A stretch of 64,000 nucleotides of DNA from Saprospirales bacterium GYS_P2D (GTDB lineage: Bacteria; Bacteroidota; Bacteroidia; Chitinophagales; Saprospiraceae): positions 186,001-250,000 of the forward strand of contig WUUP01000002.1 of NCBI GenBank assembly GCA_009833045.1, in the 5' to 3' direction. Made by a program: the position numbers and the translations under genes. Positions 8,111-17,144 of this stretch are shown piece after piece (position 1 is the stretch's first letter; each line of letters opens with the position of its first letter). Under the pieces are notes generated by a model. That model searched no databases and had not been told where the DNA came from. It saw nothing but the letters and a program-made list of their open reading frames with translations.

Positions 8111-8872
8111 TTAATCTATATAGACTACATAAGTCATCATGCAATCATCGATCAGATCTATGACCCGATATCCAGGTCTACTGTGATCCAACACAAATCC
8201 TGGCGCATCATGACTGATCTGTACATAAGATGACGGCGTGATATGCACATTTATATTCATCGAGTATCTGATAGTTTTCTCTACATGATAATGTCCACAG
8301 AATATATCAATCTCAAGATCCTGATATTCTTCGATGATTTTCATGAGCTCTAATCCATTTTCTAATCGGTGATGCTGATCCATGTATCGTACACTGCAGA
8401 GAATCGGTGGATGATGTACACATAAGATTAGCTTAGGCTTCTGATATTCTTTAAGTGCATTCCTGAACCAGCTGAGCTGATTCGTACTGATAGCCTTTGA
8501 GCTGCTATCCAGTAGTATGAGATCATACGCCTGAGTATCAAGTTCATATTGATAATATAACTCAGCCTGATCACTGTACTTGATCTGACCCTCCAGATCC
8601 AGCATAATAGCGAACTGGATGACCTCATCATGATTTCCCGGCACACCGATGATCTTGTCCTGTAGACCACATTCATTTAAGACATCAGCTGTCCAACGAT
8701 AAGCTTCCTCAGTAGGTTCTTTCAAGCAGATATCGCCAGTATGGATGATGAGATCAGGATCATGAGATACGGCAGACTCTATCACCTGCCTAAAATGCGC
8801 CCGTACATCTATACCCAGTGGAGTCTCCCCTGCTCGGCCGATATGTGAGTCTGTCAGCTGTATGATCCTCAT
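8111..8872 (-). CDS. Calcineurin-like metallophosphoesterase, CpdA type
   Basis: A 253-residue metallophosphoesterase with the full set of metal motifs: D8-x-H10, GD at 46-47, GNHD at 79-82, VHHPP and the final CGHYH. The layout matches class III cyclic-nucleotide phosphodiesterases (CpdA, Icc), so 3',5'-cAMP hydrolysis is the best guess, but related enzymes act on other phosphodiesters. The start was set at the methionine of MRIIQLTDSH because the motif begins at once; an upstream ATG would add 11 unrelated residues. It is cytoplasmic, as no signal peptide is seen. Confidence 0.85.
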   Translation of the reverse strand: MRIIQLTDSHIGRAGETPLGIDVRAHFRQVIESAVSHDPDLIIHTGDICLKEPTEEAYRWTADVLNECGLQDKIIGVPGNHDEVIQFAIMLDLEGQIKYSDQAELYYQYELDTQAYDLILLDSSSKAISTNQLSWFRNALKEYQKPKLILCVHHPPILCSVRYMDQHHRLENGLELMKIIEEYQDLEIDIFCGHYHVEKTIRYSMNINVHITPSSYVQISHDAPGFVLDHSRPGYRVIDLIDDCMMTYVVYID

Positions 8873-8892
8873 ATTATGATTTTCACGAATAT

Positions 8893-8922
8893 AAAAAAGG
8901 GACAAGATATGAATCCTGTCCC
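8893..8922 (-). terminator. Intrinsic terminator of the DUF4412 gene
   Basis: On the minus strand, GGGACAGGAT pairs with ATCTTGTCCC and is followed by TTTTTT. It lies between the stop at 8952 and the phosphoesterase start at 8872. Confidence 0.8.
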
Positions 8923-8951
8923 TCTATGTTATTGTCTTTTTAGACTACAAA

Positions 8952-9653
8952 TTAGAAGCCGAAGCCTCCACCTCCCATAGCTCCCATCTGAGCTTGGAAT
9001 TCTTCCATTGTCATTTTCTTATATCCTTTAGTATCTACCTCAAAGACACTCAGGTCAGCCTCTTTAGAGAATTCCGTAGTAGAGAAAGTCATTTTCATCA
9101 TACCCATATCCATAGTATACTCTAATGGAAAACCTTTGAATTTAGTAATGTCGACATTTTGGATCACCGCTGCATTAATATCGATGTCCTCAGTCACATA
9201 TGCTGTAAGCGTAAACTCAGGATTAGCAGGTGTAGTCATTGTCATCTTATAGCAGTTAAAACCTGCGATCTCTTTAGTATCATTTTCGTCATACTGATAG
9301 TCAAATTCTTGGTCAGCACCGCTTTCTGCCTGTGCCTTTTCCATTTCAGCCTTAGTAGCCGGAATCCACATTTTCTGTCCCATCATATCCATATACATAT
9401 CCATATTGCCTTCTTCTGACATTTTGATATCTGTCTTTACCATACCACCCATCATGTTCATTTTAGTCATTGATCTTTTACCATCATAGGTGACTTTCAG
9501 TTCTGTGCCTTTCATCATTTCAAGACCTGCAGCCATTTGCTCATTGTCCGATGATACGTCAGTGATGGCCATAGTCAGTGTACCTTGATCCTGTGCCATG
9601 ATCATCATCGAGCAGAACATCAAGAAGAAAGAGAGAAATATTGATTTTTTCAT
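8952..9653 (-). CDS. Secreted DUF4412-like protein, methionine-rich
   Basis: A 233-residue protein with a signal peptide ending at MMIMAQ. The mature part alternates beta strands and matches the plan of DUF4412 proteins, small periplasmic or secreted Bacteroidota proteins of unknown function. About 33 residues (14%) are methionine, clustered as MNMMGGM, MDMYMDMMGQKM and MDMGMMKM, and the tail is glycine-rich. Clusters like these could bind copper(I) or resist oxidation, but this is inference. A second DUF4412-like gene lies at 19908. A TACATTTG minus-7 box sits 39 bases upstream of the start. Confidence 0.75.
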   Translation of the reverse strand: MKKSIFLSFFLMFCSMMIMAQDQGTLTMAITDVSSDNEQMAAGLEMMKGTELKVTYDGKRSMTKMNMMGGMVKTDIKMSEEGNMDMYMDMMGQKMWIPATKAEMEKAQAESGADQEFDYQYDENDTKEIAGFNCYKMTMTTPANPEFTLTAYVTEDIDINAAVIQNVDITKFKGFPLEYTMDMGMMKMTFSTTEFSKEADLSVFEVDTKGYKKMTMEEFQAQMGAMGGGGFGF

Positions 9654-9691
9654 TCTTTAAAAGCTTTGTTTAATCTAATTTTATTTTTGAG

Positions 9692-9699
9692 CAAATGTA
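9692..9699 (-). promoter_or_regulatory. Minus-7 box (TACATTTG) for the DUF4412 gene
   Basis: Matches the Bacteroidota consensus TAnnTTTG upstream of 9653. No good TTG element was found at the expected spacing. Confidence 0.4.
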
Positions 9700-9796
9700 C
9701 TCATCTAACTAAATACGAATCACTTCATTTTAGTTTCTAATGTGTTTCTTTTTAGATAAGTTTAAGTATTCTATCGATGAATCATGTAATGAGAAA

Positions 9797-10345
9797 TCAC
9801 CTAAATAAATCCCAATCTTCTAAATGCTTGATAAATACTTTGGCAAGATTCTCCGCATCGCTGATCGCTCTGTGATGTATCCCAGTAAACTCGAAACCCT
9901 CCTTTTTCACCGTACTTTTCAAGCCTGAGGCATGCTTTAGTTGTTTGAGATTTCGGTAGGACTTCTTTAGATCGACGAACTCATTCACCCAGTGCTCTTC
10001 GATCTTGTGTAGTCGACAGTCATTGCGCAGGAGAAGCGAGTCATCATGCCCCCACGAACATAATAGGTACTCATCATCATACACCTCACCCCACTCCATG
10101 AATCGAGACACTACCCTATCAAAATACTCTGCACCATCTACCTCCTCTTGACTGATATTAGTCAGTGATTTACAAAATCCTGATAGATGAGGATTCACCA
10201 TGGGCTTGACAAATTCTGAAAAGGTATCAACTACATCTCCGCTGCGATCTACTTTGACCGCTCCTATCTCTATGATCTCTGTGATGCCCTTGGGTGGACG
10301 ACCTCGCCAGCAGGTAGCTTCCAGATCGAATATTATAAAATTCAA
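9797..10345 (-). CDS. DEDDh 3'-5' exonuclease, KapD/ERI1-like
   Basis: A 182-residue single-domain exonuclease. The acidic residues D7 and E9 (FDLEATCW), D101 or D102 (SWGHDD) and the H158...D163 pair (HHRAISDAE) complete the DEDDh site that binds two metals. The sequence FDLEATCWRG with the long N-terminal loop resembles KapD and eukaryotic ERI1, which trim RNA 3' ends, more than DnaQ. The substrate here is not certain. It lies 29 bases downstream of the acyltransferase gene and may be co-transcribed with it. Confidence 0.85.
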   Translation of the reverse strand: MNFIIFDLEATCWRGRPPKGITEIIEIGAVKVDRSGDVVDTFSEFVKPMVNPHLSGFCKSLTNISQEEVDGAEYFDRVVSRFMEWGEVYDDEYLLCSWGHDDSLLLRNDCRLHKIEEHWVNEFVDLKKSYRNLKQLKHASGLKSTVKKEGFEFTGIHHRAISDAENLAKVFIKHLEDWDLFR

Positions 10346-10374
10346 AACGTTTCTTTATTTCTTAACAATCATGC

Positions 10375-12069
10375 CTAATAGGCTATTGGGGATAGTTTGA
10401 ATGATTTCATAGCCGCCACTTTGACGTGCTTATCCAGATCATATCCCTCTAATCGATTGTGGTAATAATACAACAATCTATAATCCTCAGAATATACCTT
10501 ACCACTTTTTATCCCTATTGGTTTATAAAAATGATAGACATTTAAATTTTTAATAGCATCTTCTATCAAGCTTTTGGCATTATAGCTCCTTACCTCATCA
10601 CTTAGTTTGATCTCCCCAGCCTGTTCTCGCTCGATCAGCTTATCCCTCAGATAATCTAATGTCTCTAAGAAATGATGGAGCTCAAAATCGAGATAGTCCT
10701 TAGGCAGGTTCAGCAGATTGAACAGATCAATATTTGCATATTTTTTCTTAAACATCTGAAATCCGACATATGCCACCAAATGACTACTCAGCACGATGTT
10801 CTCTTTATAAAAAGACTTAACGATCTCTCCGCCGAGATGACGAGTATACACCATGTTTCGTTGCTTATCAAAGGTCATTTTGCCATCTGACAAGAAGTAT
10901 CCTTTGATATCTATGGGTTTATCATTTTTGATACTATTAGCATCACGATCGAGCGGGTTTCCGAATATATCTATCGGCTCTCCAAAGGATAACGTCACTG
11001 AGCTATCGCTCTTCATTAGTCGATTTAAGAAGCGAATATTTTTCATATAGGTCTTCTTAGGCTTTCTCTGGGCGAGGTAGTTTTCCTTTCCTACTCGCTT
11101 AAGGTGCTGCTCGATCAGCGATCCAGCCTCTAAGACAAAATGATAGCTAATCACTAATGGTACTATGATAATCTTCTTATCAAAGTTCCTGAGATAAAAC
11201 TCATTTTGTGCATCTATGAGTGTACTAAGTAGCCCCAGTTTTACTTTCTGTTCGATCTGACCATTCCTTGATCGAGTCCCTCCAGGAAAGAATATAGAGT
11301 TCATTCCTTCTTGGATCGATATGGTCGAAAACTGTCGAATACACTGTGCGTAGATTGGATTTTTCTTACGCCTATCCACTTTGTAAGCACCGAGTCGACT
11401 CATGTAGTAGGCCATGAGCTCGTAGTCATATAGATTGAGCCCAGCACCATAGGAGTAGGCAGGCATACCTGTGAGCATTTCGATCGCATATCCTATGAGG
11501 ATGGAGTCCAGATTAGAAAAATGCGTAGGCAGTATCAGGACTGTGCCCTTATCAAAGAGCTCTCGGATATGGTCCATTGGCCCCTCTATTCTAAATTTAT
11601 CCAGAAGTGTCTCCTTACTACCCCACATGGGTCCTCCCCCTTTGACGAAGAAAGGATTATAAAGTGCAGAAAAGAATCTGGTCAGCGCTTTTCGAGCAAA
11701 TTGAAACGTCTTAGGTTGAAAATCTCCTGTGATCTCCTCAGAGTAGCGATTCACAATTTTCCTGAGCCTTTCCTCCACCGCCTTCATCGACTCCGCTCCA
11801 GATAATAACTCTGTAGCGAGATCTACCTCCATTTTTTTCCAGTAGTTGTTTTCCTTAGGAGGATCGACTTTAAGAGGCTCTGTTTTGGTTCTGAGTTTTT
11901 CGGCATATATAGTCTGATTGAGCAGACTTAAGAGCTCCCCTTCGTGGTGCTCCATGAGGTACTCCATAGTACTATTGGCCAGTTTTTTCACCACTCTCTC
12001 TCGATCGCTGTAAAACTGTGTGATCGGCCAATCTTTATAATCAGCTATAATATTAGGATATTCCTGCAT
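10375..12069 (-). CDS. Large glycerolipid acyltransferase, PlsB/PlsC superfamily
   Basis: A 564-residue protein with a central acyltransferase domain: HFSNLD (183-188, the catalytic H-x4-D), YKVDRR (229-234, the substrate-binding motif III) and FPGGTRSRNG (261-270). The usual EGTRS or EGGRS glutamate is replaced by glycine after proline. The long N-terminal helical region and 250-residue C-terminal region recall PlsB-type glycerol-3-phosphate acyltransferases more than short PlsC enzymes. It is expected to act at the membrane in phospholipid or lipid acylation. Whether it acylates glycerol-3-phosphate or a lyso-lipid cannot be settled. A second, short acyltransferase lies at 20940. Confidence 0.8.
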   Translation of the reverse strand: MQEYPNIIADYKDWPITQFYSDRERVVKKLANSTMEYLMEHHEGELLSLLNQTIYAEKLRTKTEPLKVDPPKENNYWKKMEVDLATELLSGAESMKAVEERLRKIVNRYSEEITGDFQPKTFQFARKALTRFFSALYNPFFVKGGGPMWGSKETLLDKFRIEGPMDHIRELFDKGTVLILPTHFSNLDSILIGYAIEMLTGMPAYSYGAGLNLYDYELMAYYMSRLGAYKVDRRKKNPIYAQCIRQFSTISIQEGMNSIFFPGGTRSRNGQIEQKVKLGLLSTLIDAQNEFYLRNFDKKIIIVPLVISYHFVLEAGSLIEQHLKRVGKENYLAQRKPKKTYMKNIRFLNRLMKSDSSVTLSFGEPIDIFGNPLDRDANSIKNDKPIDIKGYFLSDGKMTFDKQRNMVYTRHLGGEIVKSFYKENIVLSSHLVAYVGFQMFKKKYANIDLFNLLNLPKDYLDFELHHFLETLDYLRDKLIEREQAGEIKLSDEVRSYNAKSLIEDAIKNLNVYHFYKPIGIKSGKVYSEDYRLLYYYHNRLEGYDLDKHVKVAAMKSFKLSPIAY

Positions 12070-12109
12070 ATGGGTATAAAGATAGAATTCTGATATGATC
12101 TACAGCTCT

Positions 12110-12727
12110 TTATTCTACAGCTATGATATCATGGATAAAATCCAATAGCTCAGTTCGTCCCTTATCCTTGATCGAGCTGGTCAAAATATACTCAGGCAAA
12201 GTCTCCCACATCTCTCGAAGAGGCGCAAAGAAATTTACCAAATTTTGCTGTAAGACCATTGGCTTTACCTTATCAGTCTTAGTAAAGATCAATATAAAAG
12301 GGACTTGGTGCTCTCCCAGCCAGTTGATCATATCAATATCAATATCTTGAGGTGGTATACGACTGTCTATGAGTAAGAATACACAGGTGAGATTTTCTCG
12401 CTCGAGCAGATAGCGCTCGATCATACTTCCCCATTTTCCCCTCAGCTTTTTAGAGACTTTGGCATAGCCGTAGCCTGGGAGATCAGCGAGTATCCATTCG
12501 TCCTCTACATTGAATAAGTTGATATGTTGAGTTTTACCTGGAGTACTGGAGGTTTTAGCCAACTTCTTGCGCTGACAGATATAGTTGATCAAGGACGACT
12601 TGCCCACGTTTGATCGACCGATAAATGCGAATTCTGGGAGCTCAAACTTGGGTGCCATTTTCACCTTCGGAAAGCTTCCTTTAAACTCAACATTCTGTAT
12701 ATGATAATTTGGTACGGAGTTTGCCAT
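12110..12727 (-). CDS. engB: Ribosome-biogenesis GTPase EngB/YsxC
   Basis: A 205-residue TrmE-Era-type GTPase needed for 50S subunit assembly. Motifs in order are G1 GRSNVGKSS (37-45), G2 around TSSTPGKT (59-66), G3 DLPGYG (82-87), G4 TKTD (149-152) and G5 TSS (183-185). An upstream ATG would extend it by 20 residues, but a TAATTTTG minus-7 box at 12745-12752 would place the transcript start inside that extension, so the ATG at 12727 was chosen. The gene is divergent from the LuxR-type regulator. Confidence 0.93.
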   Translation of the reverse strand: MANSVPNYHIQNVEFKGSFPKVKMAPKFELPEFAFIGRSNVGKSSLINYICQRKKLAKTSSTPGKTQHINLFNVEDEWILADLPGYGYAKVSKKLRGKWGSMIERYLLERENLTCVFLLIDSRIPPQDIDIDMINWLGEHQVPFILIFTKTDKVKPMVLQQNLVNFFAPLREMWETLPEYILTSSIKDKGRTELLDFIHDIIAVE

Positions 12728-12744
12728 ATTAGATTTATAGAGTG

Positions 12745-12752
12745 CAAAATTA
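12745..12752 (-). promoter_or_regulatory. Minus-7 box (TAATTTTG) for engB
   Basis: Matches TAnnTTTG and implies a leader of roughly 10 bases. It decides the engB start. Confidence 0.45.
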
Positions 12753-12803
12753 AGACTAACTTTATCAATAAGTGCAGCACGCTGCAACTGTTAAAACCCA
12801 CCA

Positions 12804-12836
12804 GCCCTATTAATATACATTAGTAGGGCCTTTTTT
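12804..12836 (+). terminator. Orphan plus-strand intrinsic terminator in a divergent intergenic region
   Basis: GCCCTATTA pairs with TAGTAGGGC over an 8-base loop and is followed by CTTTTTT. On the plus strand nothing is encoded upstream (engB reads the other way) and the next gene starts at 12911. It must end a short RNA or act as an attenuator in the regulator's leader. Confidence 0.7.
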
Positions 12837-12910
12837 ATTGCCTTTCATTCATGACACTATTATGACAAAACAATATCTGAGGTGTTGTGTTATTCCTATA
12901 TTTTTGGCAC

Positions 12911-13561
12911 ATGAAGAAGGCGAAGGTATTAGTTTGTGAATCCAATTTTCTCTATAGAGAAGGACTCAAGACGGTGATAGACCGCAATCCTTTTTATGAG
13001 GCAATACACGAAGCGCTCAACTCAGAAGATCTCGAGAATAAGCTCCTCAATAATAAGTATGATTTAGTCACCATAGACTTTGCCGATGAGCCTGCCTTTG
13101 GTATTGATACCATCACTCTGATCCAAGAGCAAAATCCAGAAGCCAAAATACTTATCATCTCGAATGAGTCAAATAAGCGCAATATTTACAATGTACTTAG
13201 CCGGGGTATTAATAACTATGTAACTAAAAGTTGTAGCGGACAAGAAATCTACAAAGCGCTCGAAGCCTCACTGAAAGATCAAAAATATTTCTGCAATACG
13301 ATCTTAGATATCATTATTGATAAGTCCTTTGGCGAAGATGAGGACGATACTACCACCACCGCCGATATACTGACCTCTCGAGAAAAAGAAATCGTACAGC
13401 TCATCGCTCAAGGCAAGATGGCAAAAGAAATCTCGTCAATACTAAATATCAGTGTCCATACCATCTATACCCACCGAAAGAATATCATGAAAAAACTCAA
13501 GATCAGCTCTCCTGTGGAGCTTATCACTTATGCTATTAATTCTGGTATCGTAAAGGTGTAG
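12911..13561 (+). CDS. LuxR/NarL-family response regulator with an atypical receiver
   Basis: A 216-residue regulator. The N-terminal receiver keeps D56 (DLVTIDF) and K106, but where two acidic residues are expected after the first strand it has VCESN (8-12), so only one acid remains. The C-terminal GerE helix-turn-helix is typical: LTSREKEIVQLIAQGKMAKEIS (155-175), then the recognition helix in SVHTIYTHRKNIM. A flexible acidic linker, EDEDDTTTT, separates the domains. It may be weakly or not phosphorylated. No kinase is adjacent. The ATG at 12911 gives a canonical receiver start. The stop is 1 base short of the convergent smc stop. Confidence 0.85.
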   Translation: MKKAKVLVCESNFLYREGLKTVIDRNPFYEAIHEALNSEDLENKLLNNKYDLVTIDFADEPAFGIDTITLIQEQNPEAKILIISNESNKRNIYNVLSRGINNYVTKSCSGQEIYKALEASLKDQKYFCNTILDIIIDKSFGEDEDDTTTTADILTSREKEIVQLIAQGKMAKEISSILNISVHTIYTHRKNIMKKLKISSPVELITYAINSGIVKV

Positions 13562-13562
13562 T

Positions 13563-16500
13563 CTACTCAGCCGTCAATAATTCTGCCGAATCATAAGTGC
13601 GGAAATCTACAGCACTCACCCCAGATACCCCTTGCTCTTTTAAGAAGACTCCGTATAGGATATCTACTTCCGCCATGGTTAGCTTATTATGAGTGATCAT
13701 GATGAACTGGGAGTCCTGACTAAACTTACGGATGATCTTATTGAATTTTTGGACATTGACATCATCCAAGGGTGCATCGACCTCATCAAAAATACAGAAA
13801 GGTGCAGGCTTCAATAGATACAGAGCGAAAAGGAAAGATGCTGCCGTTAAGGTCTTCTCTCCTCCAGATAGTTGGTTGATAGATTTAGGTCGCTTGCCTT
13901 TAGGTTTTGCCACTATCTCAATGCGAGCTTCGAGTGGATCATCTGTATCCATCAAAATGATATCACAGTCATCATCCTCTGAGAATAGGCCTTGGAAGAC
14001 ATTCTTGAAATTCTCTCGTATCTGGCTCAGACTTTCATTAAACTTAATAGAGGCGGCTTCTTCTATTTCTGCGATAGTCGCTTCGAGAGATTCCTTCGCC
14101 TCAAAGATATCATTACGCTCCTTAGTGATATGTTCGTGCCGTTCTTTGATTTCATTATAGGCAGTAATCGCCATTGGATTGATCTCGCCGAATCCCTTTA
14201 TCTTATCCTGTAGTTTACTCTTTTTGAGCTTGAGCTGATTGAGATCGATGGAGAGGTAGGCTTCATCAATATTGACCTCCATGATCCTGAATCCAAACTC
14301 TATCTCATTGCGATCATGTACCGCCTTGAGTTCAAATTTGGCATTCGACATTTTTTCATTCAGGGCAGTGATGACAGATTCTCGCTGATTGAGCTTTGAT
14401 CGATATTCACTGAGCTCTTTCTCCCTTTCAAAAATCTTTCCCTTCTCCTTATAGTAACTGTCTTCATGCTCGCTGAGCTTACTCTGGAGCGTCTCCCGCT
14501 CTTCATAGAGCTTAGATAACTTAGTCTTAGTCAGTGCCAGGTGATATTCTCCTTCTTTGATTTTATTACTGAGTGTCTCCCTCTCGCCATCTATATTGTT
14601 GACTCGTGCTTCGACACTCTTCTTTGTATTCTGATGAAACTCGACCTCTTTAGTCAGTATATTCACTTGACCTTGGAGCTCATAGACCTTTTGTTGAGAT
14701 TTCTCCTTGGATTCGCTTGCTACAGCCATTTGGCCATAGATATCCGCTATTTTACCAGTGAGCTCGTCATCAGATAGTTCATCGATCTTCATAGCCGAGA
14801 GCTCTTCGAGCTGTTTTTCTTTGACTATCACATGCTGCTGTGCCTCTTCGAGCTGAGCCCTTTTATCGTCTTTTTGACGATCTATTTGGCTGATATTCTC
14901 CTTAAAGTTATAAAGTGAGCTCTCGAGTTGATACACAGCTTGCTGCTTTTGCTGAGCCTCTCTACTTTTCAGTTTTCGCTCTTTCTTGGCATTTTCCAGT
15001 TTGATCTGGATTTGTTGTTTTTCGTTTTTCAGTTTGATCACCTCTCCCTCTATCCTTTCGATTTCATCGATGATCTTATCCTTAGAGCTATATAGTTTTT
15101 CGAGGATTTGTTTTCGCCCCAGTTGCACTCCCTCAAAAAGTGTATTAGATCCTCCATAAATCTCTCCTTGTCCATAGATCAGATATCCCTCGTTTGATAG
15201 GATGATATCCTCATGATCGAGATTCATATCTCTCAGACCATTAATAGGCCCTGAGTAAATATACACTCTATGAGCTATATGCTCGACTAATGACTCATAG
15301 CCCGCTTGCACACTGATCACCTCAGTGATAGGGATGAGATCAGGTTTAGCTACAGTAGGCTTAGCGCCAAAATCCTCTAATACGAATACCTTTACTTTCC
15401 CTTTTTGAGCTTCTCTGACAGATTGATAATATCGCAGTGCTTCTGCTCTATCACGAGCTACGAGATAATGCAGATAGGGCTCAAAAAACAACTCTATGAT
15501 GGAGGTGTACCTATCATCATCCACTGTGATGATATCAGAAAATAGACTCAAATTCTTGTTTTGCTTTAGCAAAAACTTAGTTGACTCGGGTACACCTTCA
15601 TTCTTTTCGATGACATTTTGGAGAAACTTAATGCGCTGTTGAAGTGATGACTCTTCGAGTTCTTTTTTATTCTTTTTGCCACGAGTATCATTGATCTGCG
15701 CAAAGAGATCTGCATCTTGACTTTCGAGATCTTCTATAGTCGCCTCAAGCTGTTCATTCTGCGTCTTGAGTATCTCAAAGTCCTCTTTGAGTTCTTCGTA
15801 GTCTTTAAGTTTTTGCCCTTGCGTACTCTCAAATGAAGCTCTCCTTTCTTCAAGTTTTTCTATATCTCCCTTTATGAGCTCGACCTTCGTTTTATAGGAT
15901 TCAAGCTCTCTTTCGGTATTACTTTTTATTTGTTGTTTAGCGGCGACCTCATCTTTGATTTTCTTCTCTTGGAGTCGCAGATCTTGATAGATCCCTTGCA
16001 GCGTGAGATATTGCTCATTTGCAGATTCGAGATTCGCTTTTGATTCATTCAGCTGAGCGGAGTAAGCTTCTTTCTTTTCGACAGCGATCTCGATTTGCTC
16101 TGTAGATCGCTCTACGCTTTCTTTGAGCTGCACTTCGTCTTGAGCGATATCTCTGAGACGCTCTTGACTATTGATCACTTGCTGATTGAGCAGATTCTTC
16201 TCATTTTCTGTACGTCCGAGCTTTTCGATCAGCGCATTAAATGTCTGCTGATCTTGACTCAGCGACTTTTCTGCCTCCAGTATTCTGACTTTCAGTCGCT
16301 CGAGTACAGCGGACTTCTCATTGATTTCTTTTTCGAGGTGTATCTTCTGATCTTCTTCTTGCTGTAGCTTTTCTCTGAGAGACTTGAGCTGATCGGATAT
16401 CTCTTTGATCTCACGTTTGGAGATATTGATCGAGAGCTCCTTATATTCTTCTTTGAGGAGATTATACTTTTCTGTTCGCTTAGCCTGGCGCTCAAAGGAG

Positions 16501-17108
16501 CTCATACTTTTTTCGATCTCATATAGTAGATCGCTTACTCGTTCGAGGTCCTCAGCCGTACTACGCAGCTTAGAGAGTGTTTCTTTTTTACGGACTTTAT
16601 ATTTGGATATTCCAGCTGCCTGCTCGATCATGTATCGTCGAGAGCCGCCCTTGTCATGTAGGATGTCCTCGACCATATTGAGACTGATGATCGCATATGA
16701 GTTGGATCCGATACCACTATCCAAAAACAAAGTTGTAATATCCTTCTTCCGACAGGTCACATCATTGAGGCGGTACTCACTGGTGCCATCACGATATAAG
16801 ATTCGAGAGATACTGACTTCGTTATACTCTGTGGGGAGGATATTTTTAGTATTGTCAAAAGAGAGTGTGACCTTCGCCACCCTACCCTCTTTACGTGCTT
16901 TCGTACCATTAAAAAGGACATCTGACATGTTTTCGAGACGGAGCTCAGAGGTCTTTTGCTCACCCAGCACCCAGCGGATTGAGTCTACGATATTGGATTT
17001 ACCCGATCCATTGGGACCGACTATACCTATTAGATTTTCGCTGAAGTTGATGACGGTCTCATCAGCAAAACTCTTAAATCCTTTTATCGTCAGGCGCTTT
17101 AATCGCAT
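13563..17108 (-). CDS. smc: Chromosome segregation/condensation protein SMC
   Basis: A 1181-residue full-length SMC. The N-terminal ATPase half has Walker A GPNGSGKS (31-38). Two long coiled coils flank a hinge at about residues 500-680. The C-terminal half has the ABC signature LSGGEK (1080-1085) and Walker B in FDEVDAPLDD (1107-1116). The protein dimerises at the hinge and works with ScpA/ScpB, which are not in this window. The start lies only 4 bases after a TATCTTTG minus-7 box, implying a leaderless or nearly leaderless message. Confidence 0.97.
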   Translation of the reverse strand: MRLKRLTIKGFKSFADETVINFSENLIGIVGPNGSGKSNIVDSIRWVLGEQKTSELRLENMSDVLFNGTKARKEGRVAKVTLSFDNTKNILPTEYNEVSISRILYRDGTSEYRLNDVTCRKKDITTLFLDSGIGSNSYAIISLNMVEDILHDKGGSRRYMIEQAAGISKYKVRKKETLSKLRSTAEDLERVSDLLYEIEKSMSSFERQAKRTEKYNLLKEEYKELSINISKREIKEISDQLKSLREKLQQEEDQKIHLEKEINEKSAVLERLKVRILEAEKSLSQDQQTFNALIEKLGRTENEKNLLNQQVINSQERLRDIAQDEVQLKESVERSTEQIEIAVEKKEAYSAQLNESKANLESANEQYLTLQGIYQDLRLQEKKIKDEVAAKQQIKSNTERELESYKTKVELIKGDIEKLEERRASFESTQGQKLKDYEELKEDFEILKTQNEQLEATIEDLESQDADLFAQINDTRGKKNKKELEESSLQQRIKFLQNVIEKNEGVPESTKFLLKQNKNLSLFSDIITVDDDRYTSIIELFFEPYLHYLVARDRAEALRYYQSVREAQKGKVKVFVLEDFGAKPTVAKPDLIPITEVISVQAGYESLVEHIAHRVYIYSGPINGLRDMNLDHEDIILSNEGYLIYGQGEIYGGSNTLFEGVQLGRKQILEKLYSSKDKIIDEIERIEGEVIKLKNEKQQIQIKLENAKKERKLKSREAQQKQQAVYQLESSLYNFKENISQIDRQKDDKRAQLEEAQQHVIVKEKQLEELSAMKIDELSDDELTGKIADIYGQMAVASESKEKSQQKVYELQGQVNILTKEVEFHQNTKKSVEARVNNIDGERETLSNKIKEGEYHLALTKTKLSKLYEERETLQSKLSEHEDSYYKEKGKIFEREKELSEYRSKLNQRESVITALNEKMSNAKFELKAVHDRNEIEFGFRIMEVNIDEAYLSIDLNQLKLKKSKLQDKIKGFGEINPMAITAYNEIKERHEHITKERNDIFEAKESLEATIAEIEEAASIKFNESLSQIRENFKNVFQGLFSEDDDCDIILMDTDDPLEARIEIVAKPKGKRPKSINQLSGGEKTLTAASFLFALYLLKPAPFCIFDEVDAPLDDVNVQKFNKIIRKFSQDSQFIMITHNKLTMAEVDILYGVFLKEQGVSGVSAVDFRTYDSAELLTAE

Positions 17109-17112
17109 CCCG

Positions 17113-17120
17113 CAAAGATA
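17113..17120 (-). promoter_or_regulatory. Minus-7 box (TATCTTTG) abutting the smc start
   Basis: A full TAnnTTTG match ends 4 bases before the ATG at 17108. Confidence 0.4.
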
Positions 17121-17144
17121 TACTTTGTCTCGATATACAAAGCT

